Positions 1 through 6,316 of a DNA stretch of 11,381 bases are shown one piece after another; within the stretch, counting starts at the first letter, position 1, and every line of letters begins with the position of its first letter. A program made the position numbers and the translations under genes. The notes beneath the pieces were generated by a model. The model did not search any database. It was not told the DNA's origin and saw only the letters and a program-made list of their open reading frames with translations. Source of the stretch: Holophagaceae bacterium (GTDB lineage Bacteria > Acidobacteriota > Holophagae > Holophagales > Holophagaceae); contig JANXQX010000010.1 in the NCBI GenBank assembly GCA_025353305.1, positions 1-11,381 on the forward strand, written 5' to 3'.

Positions 1-1209
1 CAGCCCCGGGTTCCAAGGCAACAGCAGCAGTGGACCCAGGAAGCCCAGAACCAACCGAAACCCGCTGAGCCATGGGCGGCTGTATCGGCCTTGGCGGATG
101 AAGTGCCCTTTGCGGAGCAAGTAGAGGGCCAATTTCAGGGCGCCCGCGCCATAGATCAGCCAGGGCAGCCCCCCCAGTAAGCCCAGAAGGTAGAACCCCG
201 ACAACAGCGCGCTGCCGCTGTGGAGATTCCAAGGTTTAACTTTGAGCGCCACGCGATAGATCCGGTCGATGGCCAGAAGCCCCAGAAATCCAATGCTGCC
301 CGCGACCCAGGCCAGGAGCCGCGCCTGGGGCAGGAACAGCATCTGGGCCCCGGCCAATCCCAGGAACAGTCCCGTGAACAGGATCTCGCGGCTGAGCCAG
401 CTCGTGCGCAGATGCAGAATGGCGCGCCAAGCCCTTTCCGGCCGGCCCAGGTGCCGGATGGAAAGCCCCATGACCAGCGTCCCCGATGCGAGAAAGGCCA
501 GCGGCCGCACTGAGGGCCCACCCATCAGGGCCGCCAAGAACCAGGAAGCCAGTGCCGCCATCGTGGTGGTGAACAGCAGAAGCCCCCACTCGCCCCGCAG
601 GGTGATCTTGGGTTCGGGAACCGCCAGCATCGCTTCCAGCAGATGAGCCCAGCGCGCCGTTCCGGGCGCTTTTTCCGGTACCGGTTTCCGCAGCGGCACG
701 AACCGGATCGAAGGACGGAGCGCCGAATCCGGAAAGCCCGGCGGGGGAGCAGAATGCGGCCGTCCATCCACCTTGGCTTCGAAGCCCAGGGCTTCCACCG
801 GGCAGCGGGCCACGCAGGCGGGCTCCAGGCCCTGCTCGATCCGCGAAGGGCAGAAGGTGCATTTCTCGATGGTGCCCGCGGCGGCATTGAACTTAGGCGT
901 ATCGTGGGGACAGGCCCAGGTGCAGTAGCGGCAGCCCATGCAACGATCCGCATGGATCGTCACCGCACCCGTGGCTAGGTCCTGGGTGTAGGCATCTGCT
1001 GGACAGTTGTTGAGGCAGGCGGGAGCTTCGCAGTGGTGGCAGGCCAGGGAGAGCTGGAAGAGCGGCAGCCCGGAAAGCCGCCCCGGATTGAAGACGTGGA
1101 TCTCACGCCAGGGCCGCGTCTGCTGCTCCCGGTTCTCCATCCAACAGCCCACAGCACAGGCCCCGCATCCCGTGCAGCGGTTTGGGTCAAAGGTGAATGC
1201 AAAGCTCAT
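1..1209 (-). CDS. Fused 4Fe-4S ferredoxin / DmsC-like membrane anchor subunit (3' end outside window)
   Basis: Translating the minus strand from the ATG at 1209 gives 403 uninterrupted codons to the window edge. Residues 1-140 carry sixteen cysteines in four groups at 12/15/18/22, 57/60/65/69, 90/93/96/100 and 117/120/132/136. This is the spacing of the DmsB/PsrB/NrfC ferredoxins that hold four [4Fe-4S] clusters. A linker (about 145-205) leads to a hydrophobic half with about six predicted membrane segments (near 208-228, 234-251, 276-293, 297-314, 333-365, 385-398), as in DmsC/YnfH quinol-oxidising anchors. In E. coli DmsABC these are two proteins; here they are one chain. The start overlaps the stop of the catalytic gene by 4 bp (ATGA), so the two are probably translationally coupled. 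Inferred role: electron transfer between the quinone pool and the molybdenum subunit at the inner membrane. The C terminus is not seen. Confidence 0.88.
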   Translation of the reverse strand, partial: MSFAFTFDPNRCTGCGACAVGCWMENREQQTRPWREIHVFNPGRLSGLPLFQLSLACHHCEAPACLNNCPADAYTQDLATGAVTIHADRCMGCRYCTWACPHDTPKFNAAAGTIEKCTFCPSRIEQGLEPACVARCPVEALGFEAKVDGRPHSAPPPGFPDSALRPSIRFVPLRKPVPEKAPGTARWAHLLEAMLAVPEPKITLRGEWGLLLFTTTMAALASWFLAALMGGPSVRPLAFLASGTLVMGLSIRHLGRPERAWRAILHLRTSWLSREILFTGLFLGLAGAQMLFLPQARLLAWVAGSIGFLGLLAIDRIYRVALKVKPWNLHSGSALLSGFYLLGLLGGLPWLIYGAGALKLALYLLRKGHFIRQGRYSRPWLSGFRLVLGFLGPLLLLPWNPGL

Positions 1210-3248
1210 GGGCGGGCGCTTTCGACATCCACGCGGTTGTCATGAAAGGCGGCCCCGTAGCCCATGTCAGTTTCACGACCCTCGGAAAGCAGATTCACAC
1301 TGCCACCATCGGCCACGCCAAAGCCGTTGAAGGCATACACCACGCCCGGCCGAAGCCCGAAATCCAGCCGCAACGGCAGGATCAGTTCACCTCGGTCATT
1401 GTGGATCCGGACCCGCTGCCCGGGGCTCAGGCCGCGTGCCTCCGCATCCTCCGGATGCATGAAAAGAGCGTGTTCCACGCCCAGGGCCCGGATCACCTTC
1501 AGCATGTGAAATTGGCTGTGGATGGCGTTCTTGGTGTTCGGAGTAAGGAGCAGAAAGGGATGACGGCCGGACTTCCAGGCACCCTCCGACGACTCCACAT
1601 AATCCGGCAAAGGATCCACACCCCAGCGGCGGGCCGCTTCTTCACTGAACAACTCGATCCTGCCGCTGGGTGTGGGGAAATGACCGCCTTCCCAGGCTAC
1701 ATCGTGGGTTCCCGGAGCCGCCACGGCGCCTTCACGCAATTGTTCCAAGGTGATGCCGAGAGGATCAAGCTTCTGCTGCAGCCAGGCCTCCACACCGGCA
1801 TCCGTGGATTCAGGCAGCACGCCTCGCAGGGCTTCCTCAGTCAGCCCCAGCCGTCGGCCCAGCGCTTCGTAGATCTCCGTCTCCGGCTTCACCTCTCCCG
1901 GCGGCTCGATGCACTTCTGCCGCAGTTGAAGGTAGGAGTGCCAGTAGGCCCCGATGACATCGCTCTGCTCGAACAGGGACTTGGCCGGCAGCACCACATC
2001 CGCCTCCAGCGCAGTGTCCGTGAAGCGCTCATCGACCACCACCCGGAAATCCAGAGACTTCCAGGCCGAACGCACCCGGTTGCCATCGGGATTCTGACCC
2101 AGGGGATTGCCCCGCTCAACCCAGGCGAACTTCAGGGGCGGATCCCTCAGGCCTTCCATGTCCCGCCCCAATCGCGCGGTACTGATCCCCACCCGGACCA
2201 CGCCATCGGGCACTTCAGGCGGATAGAAATCCAGCGGGTCCCGCTCGGGAGAGAAGACCTGGGTGGCGAGGTTGGCGTACTGCCACCCGGCCCCAGGTTT
2301 ACCGAGATTGCCCGTGATGACCGCCAGGGCCAGCATGGCCCGCATCGTCTGCCCGGCATTGGTGTACCGCTGCATGCCGAAGCCCGGAACCAGGGTCATG
2401 GGCCGCACTTCGGCCATAAGCCGCGCCAATTCGTGGATTTGGTCTTCAGGAATTCCGCAGATGGCGGCCGCCCGCTCCGGGGTCCAGGTCTTCACACGTT
2501 CCGAATAGGCCTCGAAGCCCAGCACATGGGCGTCCAGGTAGGGCTGATCCACGGCCTTCCCGCGTACGAGCAGATGTCCCAGGGCCAGGGCCAGCGAGCC
2601 ATCCGTTCCGGGTCGGGGCTGGATCAACAGATCGGCTTTTTCGGCGGTCTGGGTGCGGCGGGGATCGATGACCACGCACTTCCTACCTGCTTCCAGTGCC
2701 TGATCCAGGAAGCGCATCTGATGGATATTTGTCTCGGCGGCATTCTTGCCCCAGAAAACGATCAGGCGGGCCTTCGCAAGGTCCCAGGGCGCGTTGTGCA
2801 GGTTGTCGCCCAGGGTCAGGCGCGTGGCCTCCAATCCTGCGGGCCAGCAGAGGTCGCCGTAGGTGGTGGTGCAGCCGCCAAACAGCCGCCAGAAGCCCAT
2901 GCCGCAGCCATTCAACAGGCCCTTGGTGCCGCTTCCCGAATAATAGAGCACGGCCTGGGGCCCCTGTTCCGCCTTCACCGCTTGAAGTCGCGTGCTGATG
3001 AGGTCCAGGGCCTCATCCCAGGGGATGCGCACGAAGCGGCCCCCCGCGCTTCGTTTCATCGGGTGCAGGATCCTCTCGGGGCTATACACCCGCTCCAGGT
3101 AACTGAGCCCTTTCAGGCAGGCCCCCTCTGGTGTGGCGAGGTTATCCGGGTGGGAATCGATGGCCACCAGTCGGCCGTCCTCGACCGTGACCTTCATGGC
3201 ACAGGTGCTATAGCAGTTGCGTGGGCAGGCAGTGGTGAATATGGGCAT
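1206..3248 (-). CDS. Molybdopterin oxidoreductase catalytic subunit, DMSO reductase family (DmsA/PsrA/PhsA-like)
   Basis: A 680-residue protein of the bis-MGD DMSO-reductase superfamily. The N-terminal cluster motif C8-x3-C12-x3-C16 ... C44-x-K46 binds one [4Fe-4S] cluster. Cys134, in YGDLCWPAG, falls where DmsA has its serine Mo ligand, so the metal is probably Cys-ligated as in polysulfide/thiosulfate reductases and NapA. The C-terminal cofactor-binding domain begins near HPFLLLTPNTKN and ends with HDNRVDV. The chain starts 7 residues before the first cluster cysteine and no in-frame upstream ATG or RR motif was seen, so there is no Tat leader and the enzyme is likely cytoplasmic, facing the inner side of the membrane. 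It is the first gene of the pair with the fused FeS/anchor subunit. The substrate is unknown: a sulfur or oxyanion compound is as likely as DMSO. The ribosome site is weak (GAG about 7 bases before ATG). Confidence 0.93.
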   Translation of the reverse strand: MPIFTTACPRNCYSTCAMKVTVEDGRLVAIDSHPDNLATPEGACLKGLSYLERVYSPERILHPMKRSAGGRFVRIPWDEALDLISTRLQAVKAEQGPQAVLYYSGSGTKGLLNGCGMGFWRLFGGCTTTYGDLCWPAGLEATRLTLGDNLHNAPWDLAKARLIVFWGKNAAETNIHQMRFLDQALEAGRKCVVIDPRRTQTAEKADLLIQPRPGTDGSLALALGHLLVRGKAVDQPYLDAHVLGFEAYSERVKTWTPERAAAICGIPEDQIHELARLMAEVRPMTLVPGFGMQRYTNAGQTMRAMLALAVITGNLGKPGAGWQYANLATQVFSPERDPLDFYPPEVPDGVVRVGISTARLGRDMEGLRDPPLKFAWVERGNPLGQNPDGNRVRSAWKSLDFRVVVDERFTDTALEADVVLPAKSLFEQSDVIGAYWHSYLQLRQKCIEPPGEVKPETEIYEALGRRLGLTEEALRGVLPESTDAGVEAWLQQKLDPLGITLEQLREGAVAAPGTHDVAWEGGHFPTPSGRIELFSEEAARRWGVDPLPDYVESSEGAWKSGRHPFLLLTPNTKNAIHSQFHMLKVIRALGVEHALFMHPEDAEARGLSPGQRVRIHNDRGELILPLRLDFGLRPGVVYAFNGFGVADGGSVNLLSEGRETDMGYGAAFHDNRVDVESARP

Positions 3249-3301
3249 GGAACGCTCGATGAAAGCGGAAGTCCTGCACCCTAGATTGGCCCACCATCAT
3301 G

Positions 3302-3315
3302 ATGACCAAAGTCAT
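3302..3315. promoter_or_regulatory. Candidate operator: 5-4-5 palindrome upstream of the molybdoenzyme operon
   Basis: ATGAC-CAAA-GTCAT is a perfect inverted repeat with 5-base arms and a 4-base spacer, 54 bases upstream of the catalytic subunit start. The geometry is that of FNR/CRP-family boxes (FNR consensus TTGAT-N4-ATCAA), but the half-site bases differ. Binding by an anaerobic regulator of this family is inference; no convincing -10 or -35 hexamers were found beside it. Confidence 0.3.
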
Positions 3316-3338
3316 GTTGCCGCAAGGGGCCGGTGAAA

Positions 3339-3734
3339 CTAGTTGGTGTCGCCGTCCACGTAGACCCAGGCACCCTCTTCGCGGATGAAGCGGCTGTGCT
3401 CGATGTGGAGCTGGCGCTTGCCCTGCACTTGAAGGCTGGCGTGGAATTTCACGGTTCCGGTTTCATCCCCCGGCCCACCCTGCTCCGCCGAGATGATCTT
3501 GAGGGCAATGCATTTGATGGAGCGGCAGTACTGGAGCAATTCATCACGCACAAGCTTGGCTCTTTCGATTTCCGCGGTGGTCTTCAACAGGTAGTCCACT
3601 TTCCCGAGCGCGTAGGCGGAGAAGCGGCTGCGCATGAGCAGGGTCGCTGTTTCCGCAGACTTCTTCCCCTCGATGAGGGGCTGACAGCAGCGATCATAGG
3701 TGAGTTTGGACGTGCAGGGACAGGGTCTCGACAT
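3339..3734 (-). CDS. ychJ: YchJ-family (UPF0225) protein, short form without C-terminal SEC-C motif
   Basis: A 131-residue protein. The N terminus MSRPCPCTSKLTYDRCC matches the CPC...CC zinc-type knuckle that opens YchJ proteins, and LMRSRFSAYALGKVDYLL matches the family's LMRSRY-A motif. The middle and end (IEHSRF near the C-terminal third, then WVYVDGD) follow the NTF2-like fold of UPF0225. E. coli YchJ is about 20 residues longer and ends in a second CPC...CC SEC-C motif, which is absent here; no frame-shifted remnant was seen after the stop. The CPCGS glycine is threonine. An in-frame TAA lies 9 bases before the ATG, so the start is fixed, yet AAGGG touches the ATG directly and leaves no normal Shine-Dalgarno spacing. 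A large hairpin starts 11 bases upstream. The molecular function of the family is not established. Confidence 0.85.
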   Translation of the reverse strand: MSRPCPCTSKLTYDRCCQPLIEGKKSAETATLLMRSRFSAYALGKVDYLLKTTAEIERAKLVRDELLQYCRSIKCIALKIISAEQGGPGDETGTVKFHASLQVQGKRQLHIEHSRFIREEGAWVYVDGDTN

Positions 3735-3745
3735 CCCTTGAGTTT

Positions 3746-3798
3746 AGTGGCCGTTTCAGAATAACCAGTGCTTTTCTGGTTGTTCTGAAACGGCCACT
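3746..3798. repeat. Long hairpin: 23-bp inverted repeat with 7-base loop
   Basis: The arms at 3746-3768 and 3776-3798 (beginning AGTGGCCGTTTCAGAA) are complementary at 22 of 23 positions, and the one mismatch can pair as G-U. The loop is TGCTTTT at 3769-3775. It lies between the 3' end of the 205-codon gene and the ychJ start, and ends 11 bases from that start codon. No T-run follows either arm, so it is not a typical intrinsic terminator. Confidence 0.9.
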
Positions 3799-3851
3799 CC
3801 AGCTATCGGGCGCAGTGCGCCCTCCTGCTCACTTCGTTCACAGAGCTGGAG
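3797..3851. repeat. Second nested inverted repeat adjoining the long hairpin
   Basis: The outer arms CTCCAGCT (3797-3804) and AGCTGGAG (3844-3851) are perfectly complementary. They enclose the palindrome GGGCGCA-G-TGCGCCC at 3808-3822. The first base pairs abut the end of the preceding 23-bp hairpin, so 3746-3851 could fold as a two-domain structure. It could be an immobile repeat (REP or MITE-like), an IS remnant, or a structured 5' leader of ychJ. No second copy is in the window. Confidence 0.6.
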
Positions 3852-3888
3852 CCTAAATGCCGCCCTGTCCATCGGGATTGGAAATAGG

Positions 3889-3903
3889 AGCCTGTTTCAG
3901 GCT
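3889..3903 (-). terminator. Small hairpin over the stop codon of the 205-codon gene, weak terminator candidate
   Basis: AGCCTG-TTT-CAGGCT is a perfect 6-bp stem with a 3-base loop, covering the TGA stop of the minus-strand gene. It is followed on the minus strand by CCTATTTCC, not by a clean T-run, so termination is uncertain. Confidence 0.25.
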
Positions 3904-4514
3904 TGCCATGTCAGGTGGTAGATGTGGTGGCAGGATTCAGGACCTGTTGCCGGCGGCGCTTGGTACTCGACTGCTACACCCTTGGCCCCCGTGAGTTCCA
4001 AGGCTCTCTGGGTCCAGCTTGTGAGCCCCGGTGAATACCACTCTTCGAAAAAGCCGTCCACCCATACGCTGATTTGGGCGTGGCCTGGGCTCGATTCATC
4101 CACAAGCACGCAGCCCCCCCGGTTGTAGTGGGCGAAGAATTTCGGGAAGCTGGCCAGAAGGAATCCGGGGGTCATCAATCTCAGCATCCACCGGTGCAAC
4201 ATGGTGAATTCTTCCTGGGCCGCGGCCTGGCCGGCCTTGCCTGCATCGTGGCGACCGGACCAGCGGATGTAGGCCTTGCTCAATTCGGTGAAGTGACGTT
4301 CCTCGACCCAATCATAGAGACCCAGCGGTTTCTTGAATTGGTCCCGGCAGGGTTGGGACACAAGTGAAAGCAGTTCATTCCAGGCCCCCTCGCCGCCGTG
4401 CCGAACCACCACTTTGCGGATCTGCACGACGTTCGGGCCTCGCACCTCGGTGACCCGGACACTCTCCTGACAAGATTCTTGAAGAGGTTTCAGGTTCAAC
4501 GTAGCCGTATTCAT
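3897..4514 (-). CDS. Uncharacterised protein, paralogue A of a pair flanking a PRTase gene
   Basis: A 205-residue soluble-looking protein of unrecognised function with no signal peptide or membrane segment. I chose the ATG at 4514 over the ATG at 4616 because 4514 has a strong GAGGGGGGG upstream (4518-4526), gives the same length as its paralogue at 5394-6011, and aligns with the paralogue's N terminus. The 34 extra residues of the longer form have no counterpart. Motifs shared with the paralogue are VRGP, QIR, S-x-PCR-x2-F-x2-P-x-G-x-Y-x-WV, HRW, P-x-FLL, Y-x-RG, GAK and a C-terminal CH...YH-x-TW. The conserved cysteines and histidines could bind a metal or cofactor, but this is inference. 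The spacing of the C-terminal blocks loosely recalls small paralogous families such as DUF2378/TIGR02265; I cannot confirm that relation. Confidence 0.8.
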   Translation of the reverse strand: MNTATLNLKPLQESCQESVRVTEVRGPNVVQIRKVVVRHGGEGAWNELLSLVSQPCRDQFKKPLGLYDWVEERHFTELSKAYIRWSGRHDAGKAGQAAAQEEFTMLHRWMLRLMTPGFLLASFPKFFAHYNRGGCVLVDESSPGHAQISVWVDGFFEEWYSPGLTSWTQRALELTGAKGVAVEYQAPPATGPESCHHIYHLTWQA

Positions 4515-4517
4515 GAG

Positions 4518-4526
4518 CCCCCCCTC
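4518..4526 (-). promoter_or_regulatory. Ribosome binding site deciding the start of paralogue A
   Basis: GAGGGGGGG on the minus strand, followed by CTC and then the ATG at 4514, places the GAGG core 8 bases from the start. The alternative ATG at 4616 has only TTTCTCCATCC in front of it, with no Shine-Dalgarno match. Confidence 0.6.
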
Positions 4527-4660
4527 GATCGGGGTTGCCCCAAGATGGGTCAACCAAGGAAAATTGCCCAAGAATGTTTGAACCAGCGGGCAAATATCTC
4601 CTAGCCGAGTGCTCATGGATGGAGAAACAGATCCGTGCGCGAAGTCCGGGATTGCCGTAA

Positions 4661-4670
4661 TTTATAGAAT
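4661..4670 (-). promoter_or_regulatory. ATTCTATAAA motif, candidate -10 region of paralogue A
   Basis: The minus strand reads ATTCTATAAA here; the same ten bases occur at 6025-6034 upstream of paralogue B, both preceded by GATG within a few bases. TATAAA would serve as a -10 element. No good -35 hexamer is present at 16-19 bases. If used, the leader to the ATG at 4514 would be about 140 bases. Confidence 0.3.
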
Positions 4671-4690
4671 TCATCGGGCTGGTGCAGGCC

Positions 4691-5374
4691 ATGGCGAGCT
4701 TCCCGCAGGAAAGCAGCATTCCATCCGGCAGGTTCCGTGACCGTCAGCAGGCTGGGCTGATCCTTTCCCGGGCTCTTGTGCATTTGAAAGGCATGGCCCC
4801 TATAGTGCTGGCGTTGCCCCGGGGTGGCGTGCCCGTTGCGGCCGAGGTGGCCTCGGCCCTGAGTGCGCCCCTGGACCTTGTGGTGGTCCGCAAGATAGGG
4901 GCGCCCTTTCACCGGGAACTCGGTGTGGGGGCGCTCGTCCTGATGGACAACCCTGAAGTGGTGTGGAACCGCCCCTTGCTGGCAGAGCTGGGGCTCACCG
5001 AAGCCCGATTGCGCGGTGATGTGGAAGTCCAGGAAAGCGAGGCCCGGCGTCGCCTTGAGCTCTATCGCGGCAACCGTCCTGCTCTCGATATCCAAGGCCG
5101 CACTGTGATCCTGGTGGATGACGGGCTCGCCACGGGCATCACCGCCCAGGCGGCGCTTCAGGCGCTGCACCGTGCCCATCCCGCTCGCCTGGTGCTCGCC
5201 GTGCCCGTGGCTCCACCCGATACCCTGGCCCGGCTTTCCAAAGAGGCCGACGAAACCGTGTGCCTCATGCAACCACACTGGTTCAGTGCCGTGGGCCAAT
5301 TCTATGACGACTTCGACCAGACCTCGGATGAAGAAGTCATGAAGTTGCTGGCCGCTGCCAGGCATCGCGATTGA
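4691..5374 (+). CDS. Phosphoribosyltransferase-family protein (predicted PRTase, COG1926 type)
   Basis: A 227-residue protein from the ATG at 4691 (a GTG at 4682 would add three residues; neither has a clear ribosome site). The type I PRTase PRPP loop VILVDDGLATG is at residues 139-149: hydrophobic strand, two Asp, then GxATG. The region LALPRGGVPVAAEVA, then DLVVVRKIGAP and ELGVGAL, is typical of the stand-alone predicted PRTases whose acceptor base is unknown. The C-terminal stretch from AVPVAPP to DF-x-Q-x-SDEEV is also conserved in that group. The gene is divergent from paralogue A and converges on paralogue B, with 19 bases between the stop codons. Possible roles are purine/pyrimidine salvage or a regulatory PRTase; the sequence does not choose between them. 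It is cytoplasmic, with no leader. Confidence 0.87.
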   Translation: MASFPQESSIPSGRFRDRQQAGLILSRALVHLKGMAPIVLALPRGGVPVAAEVASALSAPLDLVVVRKIGAPFHRELGVGALVLMDNPEVVWNRPLLAELGLTEARLRGDVEVQESEARRRLELYRGNRPALDIQGRTVILVDDGLATGITAQAALQALHRAHPARLVLAVPVAPPDTLARLSKEADETVCLMQPHWFSAVGQFYDDFDQTSDEEVMKLLAAARHRD

Positions 5375-5393
5375 ATGCCCGAGCTTCTTGCTC

Positions 5394-6011
5394 TCAGCGT
5401 TTCCAGGTCACGTGGTAGCGATGGCAAACCGAATCCAATCCCTGCCCGTCCGGCAGCTCGTAATGGAGGCGTAGATCCTTGGCGCCGCTCAGTCCCAGGG
5501 CGCTTTGCAGCCAGCCCACGAGACTGTGGGAGAAGAATTCGGGAAAATAGCCATGGGCCCAAAGTTTTAGGTTGACCTCGCCAGCACCCGCATGTTCCAC
5601 CGCGCCCTTGCAGCCCCGGTAGTAGAGGCTCAGGATCCGTGGCGTGTTGTTCAGCAGGAATTCCGGGCTCGCCAGCTTGATCAGCCAACGATGGACCGTA
5701 AGCAGTTGTTCACGCGCCGCATCCTGGCCCCGCGTGTTGAGCCATTCCACGCCCTTCAGGGTCAAGAAGGTCGTATTCATCTCCGCCGCGAGGTCCGCAT
5801 CCACCCATTCGTAGCTCCCGATGGGGTTCAAGAACAGATTCCGGCATGGCTCTGAAACCTGCGCCAGCAGCCATTCCCAGACAGGTTGTCCACCGGCCCG
5901 CAAGACCGCCTGGCGGATCTGCTGGGTCACCGGCCCGCGCACATGCGTAATTCGGAAGTCCTCAAGGTTGAGACTTGGGGATACCGGGCTTTTGAGTTCA
6001 GTGATGACCAT
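5394..6011 (-). CDS. Uncharacterised protein, paralogue B of the pair flanking the PRTase gene
   Basis: A 205-residue protein clearly homologous to the product of 3897-4514 over nearly its full length. Shared blocks include VRGP...QQIR near the N terminus, VS-x-PCR-x2-F-x2-P-x-G-x-Y-x-WV, HRW-x3-L, P-x-FLL, YYRG, L-x-GAK and a C-terminal CHRYHVTW. Like A it has no signal peptide or membrane segment and I do not recognise its function. The ATG at 6011 is the only plausible start and lacks a good Shine-Dalgarno (only AGAG). With the promoter-like sequence just upstream the mRNA might be nearly leaderless. It converges with the PRTase gene and diverges from the DUF1800 gene. The two paralogues are well diverged, so the duplication is not recent or they came separately. 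Confidence 0.82.
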   Translation of the reverse strand: MVITELKSPVSPSLNLEDFRITHVRGPVTQQIRQAVLRAGGQPVWEWLLAQVSEPCRNLFLNPIGSYEWVDADLAAEMNTTFLTLKGVEWLNTRGQDAAREQLLTVHRWLIKLASPEFLLNNTPRILSLYYRGCKGAVEHAGAGEVNLKLWAHGYFPEFFSHSLVGWLQSALGLSGAKDLRLHYELPDGQGLDSVCHRYHVTWKR

Positions 6012-6024
6012 CGCAGACTCTGAT

Positions 6025-6054
6025 TTTATAGAATCGGCATCTTCGGAGGGTCAT
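6025..6054 (-). promoter_or_regulatory. Candidate promoter of paralogue B
   Basis: On the minus strand ATGACC (6049-6054, four of six matches to TTGACA) and TATAAA (6025-6030, five of six matches to TATAAT) are separated by 18 bases. Only 13 bases separate the -10 from the ATG at 6011, which implies a leader of about 6 bases. Confidence 0.4.
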
Positions 6055-6180
6055 GGTTTGGTCACTGGGAATGAAATATTTTCCATGAAAAACAAAGCTT
6101 TGGGAGGTTCTTCCCAGGCACGTTCAAGACTCAGTCCAGAATCCACGCCACTATCCGCCAATCCGCAAGCTGGAGAGCTA

Positions 6181-6204
6181 CGGCGATCATCACGGCGATC
6201 ATCA
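6181..6204 (+). repeat. Two tandem copies of a 12-mer
   Basis: CGGCGATCATCA is repeated exactly twice, head to tail, followed by CCGCGAG. Each copy holds GATCATC, part of a small palindromic core (GATC). It could be a regulator site upstream of the DUF1800 operon or a chance duplication. Confidence 0.7.
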
Positions 6205-6302
6205 CCGCGAGCATGACAATTCAGCAAATGGCCCAATCCTGGACACCCCAATCAACCATCCTGCACTTCCACCCCTCTCAAGGTCTGTGGCATCACGCGA
6301 AC

Positions 6303-6309
6303 GGAGAGG
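6303..6309 (+). promoter_or_regulatory. Ribosome binding site deciding the DUF1800 gene start
   Basis: GGAGAGG ends 7 bases before the ATG at 6317. This supports 6317 over the in-frame GTG at 6287, which would add ten charged residues ahead of the signal peptide. Confidence 0.7.
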
Positions 6310-6316
6310 TTCAGGC

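Larger units (their letters stand above)
6012..6316. other. Divergent intergenic region, no gene seen
   Basis: This 305-bp stretch between paralogue B and the DUF1800 gene has reading frames in several directions, but none gives a protein-like translation or a good ribosome site. It holds the paralogue B promoter candidate, a tandem 12-mer repeat and, near 6101-6116, a weak 5-bp hairpin. It must also contain the promoter of the DUF1800-DUF1501 pair, which I could not place: TTGGTC at 6058 and TATTTT at 6077 are only 13 bases apart. Confidence 0.6.

Noticed and set aside
236..862. 208-codon minus-strand frame near the left edge
   Set aside because: It is frame-shifted relative to the ferredoxin/anchor gene, which reads through the same bases with all cluster cysteines and membrane segments.
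1197..3284. 695-codon open frame on the plus strand opposite the molybdoenzyme gene
   Set aside because: The minus-strand frame has clear cofactor-binding motifs. The plus-strand translation is rich in Gly, His, Arg and Gln with no recognisable domain, as expected from a GC-rich antisense shadow.
4515..4616. 34-residue N-terminal extension of paralogue A from the ATG at 4616
   Set aside because: It has no ribosome site and no counterpart in paralogue B, while the ATG at 4514 has a strong site and gives equal lengths. It cannot be fully excluded, because a promoter-like motif lies upstream at 4661.
5375..5393. Possible bidirectional terminator between the PRTase gene and paralogue B
   Set aside because: Only a 4-bp GAGC/GCTC stem is possible and there is no T-run.
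6051..6251. Small minus-strand reading frame in the 6012-6316 gap
   Set aside because: Its translation looks random (repeated Arg/Asp from the tandem 12-mer) and it has no ribosome site.
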